The notes under the pieces are model-generated. The model was given only the letters and a program-made list of their open reading frames with translations, was not told where the DNA came from and searched no databases. Below are positions 1-5,526 of a stretch of 5,526 nt of DNA, in pieces. The position numbers and the translations under genes were made by a program. Position 1 is the first letter of the stretch. Each line of letters starts with the position of its first letter. This DNA comes from an uncultured Terrimonas sp. (lineage in GTDB: Bacteria > Bacteroidota > Bacteroidia > Chitinophagales > Chitinophagaceae): the NCBI GenBank assembly GCA_946886925.1, contig CAMPJQ010000218.1, positions 1 through 5,526 on the forward strand, in the 5' to 3' direction.

Positions 1-857
1 AGATTCATCTTTTCGAAAGGAAACAATGGCGTAAGATAATCGAAAGGTACCCTGTCTCTCACTTCTTCAGGCGATTTGGCATTGATCGTTTCCACCTTCA
101 GCAATGCAAAATATTTTTCACCTTCTTTAGGGGGGCGTACAGCGCCGGATACCGTATCGCCGGTTTTTAAGCCAAACAATTTTATCTGCGATGGAGAAAC
201 ATAAATATCATCCGGAGAGGAAAGGTAATTGTAATCACTGCTTCTTAAAAAACCGTATCCGTCGGGCATCATTTCCAAAACGCCTTCACTCATTATTACG
301 CCGTCAAACTCAATGTTAAAGTTCTGTTCGCGGCGGTTAGGATATTGCCTGCGTTCGGACTGCGATTCTTCCGCAGGCGCTGTTTCGGGCTGGGGGGCTT
401 CCTCTTCAGCCAGTTCGTTTTCTTCCTGTTCTTCCTGCTCTTCTGTTTCACGGGCAGCAGCAAGAGAAGCGGCTTCCTGTTCCCGTTTTTTTGCGATTTG
501 CTCAGGGGTTTCGTCCTGGAAAAGTTTGGGCTTTTTTACTATTTTCCTGTCTGCTTTTTTCTCCGGATCAGCGGCAACGATTTTTCTTTTCCGGCCGGGC
601 GAAGTTGCTTTTTCCGGTTCGGATTCCACAAGCGCTTCTTCGGTACTGTTGGCCGTGGTTGTTTTTACAACACGCTTGCGTTTTCCTTTTTCTTCTGTGC
701 CTTTGGCTTCAGCACTGTTCTCTATAGCCTGTTTATCTAAAATTTTATAGATGAGTTCCTGTTTATCGAGTTTTTTAGCGTTAGCAATGCTCAATTGCTC
801 GGCAATATCAAGCAGCTCAGGAACGAGCATATCATTCAGTTGCAGAATGTCGTACAT
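1..857 (-). CDS. rho: Transcription termination factor Rho, N-terminal part (3' end outside window)
   Basis: Rho is the cytoplasmic hexameric RNA helicase/ATPase that ends transcription at unstructured C-rich sites. The window holds 285 codons from the ATG at 857-855; the frame stays open to position 1, so the ATPase domain (Walker A/B, Q- and R-loops) is not visible. Residues 1-45 form the small helical Rho N-domain. Residues about 46-178 are a charged low-complexity insert absent from E. coli Rho. Residues about 180-260 are the cold-shock-like primary RNA-binding domain, with RNP1 GYGFLRS (201-207) and the run [19 protein letters not shown] followed by [15 protein letters not shown], almost identical to E. 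coli Rho. The start is supported by MYDILQLND, which I recall as the usual Bacteroidota Rho N-terminus. It is divergent from asnS. No Shine-Dalgarno or convincing promoter is visible upstream. The identification is certain; only the C-terminal two-thirds is unseen. Confidence 0.97.
   Translation of the reverse strand, partial: MYDILQLNDMLVPELLDIAEQLSIANAKKLDKQELIYKILDKQAIENSAEAKGTEEKGKRKRVVKTTTANSTEEALVESEPEKATSPGRKRKIVAADPEKKADRKIVKKPKLFQDETPEQIAKKREQEAASLAAARETEEQEEQEENELAEEEAPQPETAPAEESQSERRQYPNRREQNFNIEFDGVIMSEGVLEMMPDGYGFLRSSDYNYLSSPDDIYVSPSQIKLFGLKTGDTVSGAVRPPKEGEKYFALLKVETINAKSPEEVRDRVPFDYLTPLFPFEKMN
324..722 (-). other. Charged low-complexity insert within Rho (residues about 46-178)
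   Basis: This part of rho encodes about 133 residues rich in Lys, Arg, Glu, Ala and Pro, with almost no aromatic residues, inserted between the N-domain and the RNA-binding domain. E. coli Rho passes between the same landmarks with about 139 fewer residues. Charge is segregated: basic clusters lie at about 57-65 (KGKRKRVVK), 89-92 (RKRK) and 101-111, and an acidic block at 137-153 contains 12 Glu. It is predicted to be intrinsically disordered. Inserts at this position are known in several phyla, including Bacteroidota, where the disordered region of Bacteroides thetaiotaomicron Rho has been linked to phase separation. Whether this copy does the same is inference. The skewed codon content also produces long meaningless open frames on the plus strand at 313-750. 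Confidence 0.9.
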
Positions 858-1120
858 AAAATATACTTAGCGGTTTAACCTCTTATCAAAAACACCTTGA
901 CAATTTGAAAGAGAAATGTGAAATGAATTTTTGGTTGAATGAAATTGGTGCGGAATGGCTAAAACTGATAAAATCCCGGAGCTTGGTAAGAACTGACCAG
1001 TTCGATTCCGTGGCAATAATACATCAAATTTCCGGAATCTAAAAAATTTTTTACTCCCTTATCTTTGTGCGCTTTCACTGTTACCATGCATATTAAGGAG
1101 TCCTGATTAAAAAGAATCAT
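858..1120. other. Divergent intergenic region between rho and asnS
   Basis: This 263-bp AT-rich gap separates the two divergent starts. It contains the asnS promoter element at 1060-1067. A small perfect dyad, GGTT-T-AACC, lies at 872-880 just upstream of rho. Short open frames exist (for example 923-1042 plus, 39 codons), but none has a supported start or recognisable product. No RNA gene, T-box or terminator was recognised. Confidence 0.7.
1060..1067 (+). promoter_or_regulatory. Bacteroidota -7 promoter element TATCTTTG for asnS
   Basis: TATCTTTG matches the Bacteroidota primary sigma factor -7 consensus TAnnTTTG exactly and lies 53 bp before the asnS ATG. It predicts transcription starting near 1072 and a leader of about 50 nt. 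A -33 TTTG at the usual 19-21 bp spacing is not evident; the nearest T-rich words are AATTT ending at 1031 and a T run at 1047-1052. The match is exact but short, so support comes from sequence plus position. Confidence 0.65.
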
Positions 1121-2557
1121 ATGTTTAACAAAAGAATTAAAATAAAGCAACTGTTGGTCCAGGAGCCCAACAACCAGCAAGTTACGGTTATGGGATGGGT
1201 ACGCAGTTTTAGAAATAACCAGTTCATTGCGCTCAACGACGGTTCTACCAATAATAACCTGCAGGTGGTTGCTGAACTGGGAAAATTTGACGAAGCCATA
1301 CTGAAACGCATTACCACTTCTGCATCTTTAAAGGTTACCGGCGTGGTTATTCCTTCCCTGGGTAAAGGCCAAAAGCTGGAACTGAAAGCCGCCACCATAG
1401 AGATCCTGGGCGATAGCGACGCAGAAAAATACCCCCTCCAGCCCAAAAAGCACAGTCTTGAGTTTTTAAGGGAAATCGCCCACCTGCGCTTTCGCACCAA
1501 TACGTTCGGCGCGGTGTTCAGGGTGAGGCACAGCCTGGCCTTTGCAGTACACCAGTTTTTTAACGACAGGGGATTTGTGTACCTCCATACACCCGTTATT
1601 ACTGCCAGCGATGCAGAAGGCGCCGGGGAAATGTTCAGGGTAACAACTTTACCGGCACAAAATCCTCCGTTAACCGATAACGGCGCTATTGATTACAAAG
1701 AAGATTTTTTTGGACGTGCCGCCAACCTTACGGTAAGCGGTCAGCTGGAAGGTGAGCTGGGCGCCACCGCCCTGGGTGAAATATACACTTTCGGCCCCAC
1801 CTTCAGAGCCGAAAATTCAAATACGCCCCGGCACCTGGCGGAGTTCTGGATGATTGAGCCCGAAATGGCTTTTTGTGATCTGGAAGACAATATGAACCTG
1901 GCGGAGGAATTTATTAAATACATTATCCGCTACGCCATGGAGCATAACCCCGAAGACCTGGCATTTTTAGCGCAGCGCCTGGCCGATGAAGAGAAGCAAC
2001 TGCCACAAGATAAACGCAGCGACCTGGGACTATTAGAGAAATTAGATTTTGTGCTCAGCAATCATTTTGAGCGCATTACCTATACCCAGGCCATTGATAT
2101 TTTATTGCAATCGCCTGCCTATAAGAAAAAGAAGTTCCAGTTCGAAGTAAAGTGGGGCATAGATATGCAGAGCGAGCACGAAAGATACCTGGTAGAAAAG
2201 CATTTTAAAAAACCGGTTATTGTTACAGATTATCCGCTGGAGATAAAAGCATTTTACATGCGCCGGAACGACGACGGCAAAACCGTGGCCGCCATGGATA
2301 TTTTAGCACCGGGCATTGGTGAAATTGTGGGCGGGTCACAACGCGAAGAACGCCTGGATAAACTGCTGCAGCGCATGGAAGCTATGCATGTACCTGCAGA
2401 AGAATTATGGTGGTACTTAGATACCCGCCGCTTTGGCACCGTGCCCCATGCAGGCTTTGGACTGGGTTTTGAACGCATGGTACAGTTCGTTACCGGCATG
2501 AACAATATCCGCGATGCCATTGCTTTTCCAAGAACGCCGGGGAGTGCGGAGTTTTAG
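1121..2557 (+). CDS. asnS: Asparaginyl-tRNA synthetase, AsnRS
   Basis: This cytoplasmic class IIb aminoacyl-tRNA synthetase charges tRNA-Asn with asparagine using ATP. It has 478 residues, close to the 466 of the E. coli enzyme. An OB-fold anticodon-binding domain covers about residues 19-98 ([11 protein letters not shown], then FIALNDGS). The catalytic core contains motif 1 around [16 protein letters not shown] (146-161), motif 2 with [16 protein letters not shown] (228-243) and motif 3 with GFGLGFERM (445-453). AsnRS-type signatures [20 protein letters not shown] (374-393), GGSQREER (404-411) and the terminal [10 protein letters not shown] separate it from AspRS and LysRS. The ATG at 1121 gives the expected N-terminus; AAGGAG at 1095-1100 is 20 nt upstream and too far to act as a normal Shine-Dalgarno. 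Transcription probably starts from TATCTTTG at 1060. It appears monocistronic, with a convergent gene downstream. All core motifs are intact. Confidence 0.98.
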   Translation: MFNKRIKIKQLLVQEPNNQQVTVMGWVRSFRNNQFIALNDGSTNNNLQVVAELGKFDEAILKRITTSASLKVTGVVIPSLGKGQKLELKAATIEILGDSDAEKYPLQPKKHSLEFLREIAHLRFRTNTFGAVFRVRHSLAFAVHQFFNDRGFVYLHTPVITASDAEGAGEMFRVTTLPAQNPPLTDNGAIDYKEDFFGRAANLTVSGQLEGELGATALGEIYTFGPTFRAENSNTPRHLAEFWMIEPEMAFCDLEDNMNLAEEFIKYIIRYAMEHNPEDLAFLAQRLADEEKQLPQDKRSDLGLLEKLDFVLSNHFERITYTQAIDILLQSPAYKKKKFQFEVKWGIDMQSEHERYLVEKHFKKPVIVTDYPLEIKAFYMRRNDDGKTVAAMDILAPGIGEIVGGSQREERLDKLLQRMEAMHVPAEELWWYLDTRRFGTVPHAGFGLGFERMVQFVTGMNNIRDAIAFPRTPGSAEF

Positions 2558-2936
2558 GGGGGAAGTCAAATGGCCAATAGCCTGCTTTAACTATCGGCGA
2601 TGCTAAGTAGGGCTACACCTTAAATCCACTTTGGTATAAACCGAAAAGTCATCAAAAATATTTATTTGTTTGAAGTGTCCATTAATATTGATTACTTCAT
2701 TTTACTTATATAGCGTTGTTAGATTTCCTGATTTCATTCTGAACTGGCTACTTCTTTTTATAATTTGTTCCCTCTCCCTTCAATTGCCAATTCAAGTTTG
2801 TGACGGCGTCAAATTACAGACGTTCTTTCCCGGCACGTCGGGCAGTCCACCATGACATAAGGAGCATTTCTCACCACGGCGGACAAATGTTAAATCCGAA
2901 ACAAAAAGAACAAAATAATAAACCATAAATCATTAC
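2558..2936. other. Convergent intergenic gap, no supported gene
   Basis: This 379-bp AT-rich stretch separates the 3' ends of asnS and the usp gene. An open frame from a TTG at 2670 to 2855 (61 codons) is hydrophobic and low in complexity, with no recognisable domain or well-placed signal, so I treat it as chance. The visible structure is a cluster of small dyads at 2801-2842 and an attC-like word at 2711-2724. I found no strong GC-rich hairpin followed by a T run on either strand, so how transcription of the two converging genes ends is not evident; Rho-dependent ends are possible. The 3' flank of usp (2886-2936) is T-rich on the minus strand but lacks a stem. Confidence 0.7.
2801..2842. repeat. 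Cluster of small inverted repeats built on GACG/CGTC
   Basis: Three short dyads lie within 42 bp: TGACG-G-CGTCA at 2801-2811; GACGT at 2819-2823 with ACGTC at 2835-2839 (11-nt loop); and CCCG at 2829-2832 with CGGG at 2839-2842. The last two compete with each other. The first could be a protein-binding palindrome. None is followed by a T run, so a classical intrinsic terminator is unlikely. The stems are only 4-5 bp and could be chance. Confidence 0.3.
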
Positions 2937-3773
2937 CTACTCCTCTTCATGCACCGCCAAAATAGGGATATGCGAGTGAAAGGCCAGTTCTTTGGTATGA
3001 CTTTTTTGAAACAGCGAATCCAATAAACGGTGCTTGCGGGGTATTACAATAAGCAGGTCAAGATTATTGCTTTCAGCAAACTCATTAATCCCTTTTTCCA
3101 CATCCGGATTATTAATAAAAAAATATTGAGGGTGGGTTTCTTCCAGCAAGCCATGTAATAAAGCAGACTGTTCCTCTGCGTTAACCGTTGCTGCATTCTT
3201 TTTATGATCTACATTCAAAACGCTCATTGTTGCATCAAATGTTTTTACCCATTCTTTTATATAGGCTGCAGGCGTGGTTTCTACAACTTTTTTAAAATCG
3301 CAGGCAAATCCAATTTTTTGTATCCCTTTAAAAATAGCGCCCGGTGGTACAACCAGTACAGGCCAGTTTAAGCGTCTCATCACCGATAAGGTGGCACTGC
3401 CAACAAGCAATCTTTCTACAAAACCGCTTCCCCTTGTTCCCATTACTATAGCAAAAGGTTGTGTGGCAGTACAAATTGTTTCAAGCTCATCTGCCAGGTC
3501 TCCCAATTTTACTTCAGTACTTATTTTTAGCTTCATGGAAGAAGCACGCTCCGCTGCCTCTTTTAATTCCTGCAATTTTTCCTCATTGATCTTTTCCAGT
3601 TCGTCAATGTCCATGAGTGGCAGGGGGATATCGCTGTTGTTATACGATACGGGCACCTGGTATACATGCAGCAGCATAATGCCGGCATTAATAACCCTGG
3701 CCATATTTAAAGCATAATGCATAGCATTAATTGCCGCCGGGGAAAAGTCTGTAGGAACAATAATTGTTTTCAT
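2937..3773 (-). CDS. Universal stress protein, tandem UspA domains
   Basis: This is a 278-residue protein with two Usp domains in tandem, expected in the cytoplasm and in stress, starvation or energy-state responses; the specific role cannot be read from sequence. Domain 1 (about 1-143) starts MKTIIVPTDFSPAA and carries the nucleotide-binding motif G-2x-G-9x-G(S/T) intact: GTRG at 112-115 and GS at 125-126, followed by PVLVVP. This suggests ATP binding. Domain 2 (about 150-276) starts IQKIGFACDF and ends HIPILAVHE, but the glycine motif is replaced by PRKHRLLDSLFQKSHTKELA (245-264). It therefore probably does not bind ATP in the same way. Such asymmetric two-domain proteins are, as I recall, common in Bacteroidota. 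There is no signal peptide or membrane segment. It is divergent from the dioxygenase gene across 175 bp, and no exact TAnnTTTG was found upstream of its start. Confidence 0.93.
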   Translation of the reverse strand: MKTIIVPTDFSPAAINAMHYALNMARVINAGIMLLHVYQVPVSYNNSDIPLPLMDIDELEKINEEKLQELKEAAERASSMKLKISTEVKLGDLADELETICTATQPFAIVMGTRGSGFVERLLVGSATLSVMRRLNWPVLVVPPGAIFKGIQKIGFACDFKKVVETTPAAYIKEWVKTFDATMSVLNVDHKKNAATVNAEEQSALLHGLLEETHPQYFFINNPDVEKGINEFAESNNLDLLIVIPRKHRLLDSLFQKSHTKELAFHSHIPILAVHEEE

Positions 3774-3831
3774 CAGATTGCTTTTACACTAATAAATATG
3801 ATACCAGCAGTTGATTGTTCAGTAAGAGCGG

Positions 3832-3867
3832 TTTGCCGGAACTTTTATTTACCTGCACATATCTTTG
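3832..3867 (+). promoter_or_regulatory. Bacteroidota-type promoter for the dioxygenase-chrA unit
   Basis: TATCTTTG at 3860-3867 is an exact TAnnTTTG -7 element, identical to the one before asnS. A TTTG at 3832-3835 may be the -33 element, but the 24-bp spacing is a little long. The predicted start of transcription is near 3872, leaving a leader of about 75 nt before the ATG at 3949. The -33 TTTG forms the loop of a small dyad CGG-TTTG-CCG (3829-3838), which is probably fortuitous. Confidence 0.65.
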
Positions 3868-3948
3868 AAATACAATTTTAAAAGAATTGATGCTAATTTC
3901 ATACAAAATTCTACTTTTTGTTACGCAAAGCAAACTAAAAATTTTCCA

Positions 3949-4893
3949 ATGCATATCCCTGTAGTTGACCTTTCCAATTTTACGGGAGGCGATCAAGAAA
4001 GAAAAAGAAATTTCGTACAACAACTGGGTAAGGCTTATGAAGAAGTGGGTTTTGTTGCGGTAAAAAATCATTTTATTCCACACAGCCTCATCAATACTTT
4101 ATATGAGCAGGTACAGCAATTTTTTGCGTTGCCTTTGCAAAAAAAACTGAAATACGAAGTTCCCGGTCTGGCAGGGCAACGGGGTTATACTTCCTTTGGG
4201 CTCGAACATGCCAAAGGCAGCGAAGCGCCTGACCTGAAAGAATTTTTTCAATACGGCCAACCGGTGGAAGATAATGACCCGGTTAAAAAGGAGTACCCCG
4301 CTAATGTGATCGTAAAAGATGTTCCGGATTTCAACGGCACGTTTCATGATGCTTTCAGGGCTTTTGAAAGATCAGGTACAGCGCTCATGCAGGCAATTGC
4401 ATTATATCTGGGTTTGGAAGAGGATTATTTTAATGCCTATATTCATAATGGCAATTCTATTTTGAGAGCTATTCATTACCCGCCTATTTTACAGGAGCCA
4501 AAATCGGCCATAAGAGCCGAACAGCACGAAGACATTAACCTTATTACGCTACTGGTAGGCGCCAGTGCTGATGGTTTACAGATATTAACGAAGCACAATG
4601 AATGGGTTGCGGTTACTTCTTTGCCAGAACAAATTGTGGTTAATGTGGGCGATATGCTGCAAAGACTCACCAACAATAAGCTTCGCAGCACAACGCATCG
4701 TGTAGTTAACCCGCCAAAAGATTTATGGCATACTTCCCGGTTTTCGATCCCTTTCTTTTTGCATCCCGGGAGTAACATGTCGCTGGCCTGCCTGCCCGGA
4801 TGCGTGGATGAAAACCGACCTGAATCTTATACGGATACAACCGCAGGTGAATATCTGGATGAAAGACTAAGAGAAATAGGACTTAAAAAATGA
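3949..4893 (+). CDS. 2-oxoglutarate/Fe(II)-dependent dioxygenase, isopenicillin N synthase-like
   Basis: This is a 314-residue non-haem iron oxygenase of the isopenicillin N synthase/plant dioxygenase type. Such enzymes couple 2-oxoglutarate decarboxylation to oxidation of a small molecule; the substrate here is unknown. The N-terminal DIOX_N-like domain starts [11 protein letters not shown] and includes [12 protein letters not shown]. The catalytic domain has LRAIHYPP (172-179), the iron-binding H193-x-D195 (in EQHEDINL) and distal H250 (in STTHRVV), and R264-x-S266 (in [10 protein letters not shown]), the usual 2-oxoglutarate carboxylate anchor. All active-site residues are present. I chose the ATG at 3949 because the family usually starts with xIPxIDLS. 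The frame extends back to a TTG at 3865, but that codon overlaps the -7 promoter element and would precede the transcript. The leader is AT-rich with no Shine-Dalgarno. The next gene begins 13 bp after the stop, suggesting an operon. Isopenicillin N synthase activity itself is not implied. Confidence 0.92.
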   Translation: MHIPVVDLSNFTGGDQERKRNFVQQLGKAYEEVGFVAVKNHFIPHSLINTLYEQVQQFFALPLQKKLKYEVPGLAGQRGYTSFGLEHAKGSEAPDLKEFFQYGQPVEDNDPVKKEYPANVIVKDVPDFNGTFHDAFRAFERSGTALMQAIALYLGLEEDYFNAYIHNGNSILRAIHYPPILQEPKSAIRAEQHEDINLITLLVGASADGLQILTKHNEWVAVTSLPEQIVVNVGDMLQRLTNNKLRSTTHRVVNPPKDLWHTSRFSIPFFLHPGSNMSLACLPGCVDENRPESYTDTTAGEYLDERLREIGLKK

Positions 4894-4906
4894 AGATCAC
4901 TTTTTA

Positions 4907-5526
4907 ATGCTTTATGGAATGCGTTTGAAACTTTTGCGCAACGTTTCGTTTTTGAAAGCTGTTTTAGTATATAGCCTAACAGCTTTTGGCGGGGCGCAGG
5001 GGCATTTTGGGATGATGATGAAAACATTTGTTGCCAAAAGAAAAGACATCACGGAGCAGGAGCTATTGGAATACAATGCATTTTGCCAATTGCTGCCCGG
5101 CGCTTCTTCTACGCAGATCGTTACACTTATCGGGTATAAAAAGGGCAAGCTGCCACTGGCTGTATTAACCTTGCTGCTTTGGATATTGCCTGCCTGCCTG
5201 CTTATGACCGGGCTTTCTTTTGCACTTGATTTTGCCGGTAAAACCAACCTTCAAAATGATTTATTTAAATTCATAAAGCCAATGGCTGTAGGCTTCCTGG
5301 CCTTTGCCGCCTTCAGGGCCTACACGTTGGTGGCCAACAGGCGCATTGCACGACTGATTATGGCTGGAACAATGATCGCTACCTATTTTCTTTTTAATTC
5401 GCCCTGGATCTTTCCTGCCGTTATTTTACTTGGCGGGCTGATCACCAATTTTACAGAAAAGACTTCCGAAAAAATTAACGTTGAATCAAGACCAATTAAA
5501 TGGGGAAACATAGTAATATTTTTTTT
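4907..5526 (+). CDS. chrA: Chromate transporter ChrA-like (CHR family), N-terminal part
   Basis: This inner-membrane protein of the CHR family is associated in characterised members with chromate efflux. The window has 206 codons and the frame is open at the right edge. Family hallmarks are [16 protein letters not shown] (22-37), the hydrophilic stretch [20 protein letters not shown] (43-62) and [16 protein letters not shown] (62-77), followed by hydrophobic segments at about 82-108, 123-140, 149-163 and 166-181. This corresponds to one CHR domain; whether a second follows, as in long two-domain ChrA proteins, is beyond the window. FGGA and PGA replace the FGGP and PGP commonly seen in the two motifs. 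In-frame ATGs lie at 4907 and 4919; the second gives [13 protein letters not shown] and is equally plausible. It lies 13 or 25 bp after the dioxygenase stop and is probably co-transcribed. The natural substrate could be another oxyanion; chromate is inferred from the family only. Confidence 0.88.
   Translation, partial: MLYGMRLKLLRNVSFLKAVLVYSLTAFGGAQGHFGMMMKTFVAKRKDITEQELLEYNAFCQLLPGASSTQIVTLIGYKKGKLPLAVLTLLLWILPACLLMTGLSFALDFAGKTNLQNDLFKFIKPMAVGFLAFAAFRAYTLVANRRIARLIMAGTMIATYFLFNSPWIFPAVILLGGLITNFTEKTSEKINVESRPIKWGNIVIFF

Noticed and set aside
313..750. Overlapping plus-strand open frames (up to 145 codons), Ser/Phe/Cys-rich
   Set aside because: They are antisense to the Glu/Lys-rich Rho insert; their composition is what the complement of such codons gives, and they resemble no protein.
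858..890. Minus-strand TTTG-N21-TATATTTT resembling a promoter directly before rho
   Set aside because: The -7-like box abuts the ATG, so transcription would begin at or after the start codon, and it lacks the final G of TAnnTTTG.
971..1012. tRNA-like word GTTCGATTC at 1000-1008, fitting the T-loop consensus
   Set aside because: The flanking bases do not form a T stem and no acceptor, D or anticodon stem can be built around it.
923..1042. 39-codon plus-strand open frame beginning MNFWLNEIGAEW, and an antisense frame 959-1180
   Set aside because: No promoter or ribosome-binding support and no recognisable family; the first ends before the asnS promoter and the second overlaps asnS antisense.
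2558..2640. Possible intrinsic terminator after asnS (GGC-caata-GCC, GTAG-GG-CTAC)
   Set aside because: Stems of 3-4 bp with too-small or unstable loops and no following T run.
2670..2855. 61-codon hydrophobic plus-strand frame starting at TTG
   Set aside because: Rare start, AT-rich composition giving Leu/Ile/Phe by chance, no family likeness.
3784..4083. Minus-strand frame of 99 codons opposite the dioxygenase start
   Set aside because: It overlaps antisense to the leader and N-terminus of a well-supported gene and has no recognisable features.

Overview
The window looks like an ordinary chromosomal segment of a Bacteroidota bacterium, most likely family Chitinophagaceae. The evidence is the Rho N-terminus ([20 protein letters not shown]) followed by a long charged insert, two exact TAnnTTTG (TATCTTTG) promoter elements of the Bacteroidota type, AT-rich leaders without well-placed Shine-Dalgarno sequences, and moderate GC. 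The family-level placement is an inference; the phylum-level placement is firm.

Layout from left to right. (1) Positions 1-857, minus strand: 5' part of rho, the transcription termination factor, cut by the window edge before the ATPase core. (2) Positions 858-1120: divergent intergenic region with a TATCTTTG promoter for the gene to the right. (3) Positions 1121-2557, plus strand: complete asnS, asparaginyl-tRNA synthetase. (4) Positions 2558-2936: a 379-bp gap between convergent genes with no convincing gene, only small dyads and a weak attC-like word. (5) Positions 2937-3773, minus strand: a tandem-domain universal stress protein. (6) Positions 3774-3948: divergent intergenic region with a second TATCTTTG promoter. 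(7) Positions 3949-4893, plus strand: an isopenicillin N synthase-like 2-oxoglutarate/Fe(II) dioxygenase. (8) Positions 4907-5526, plus strand: N-terminal CHR domain of a ChrA-type chromate transporter, cut by the right edge and probably co-transcribed with the dioxygenase.

The genes do not form one pathway. rho and asnS are core information-processing genes. The Usp protein, the dioxygenase and the ChrA-like transporter suggest stress or metabolite handling, but only the last two look like an operon. I found no mobile element, CRISPR array, RNA gene or clear terminator, and nothing that amounts to a new biological system. The most interesting points are the charge-segregated disordered insert in Rho and the unexplained dioxygenase-ChrA pairing.
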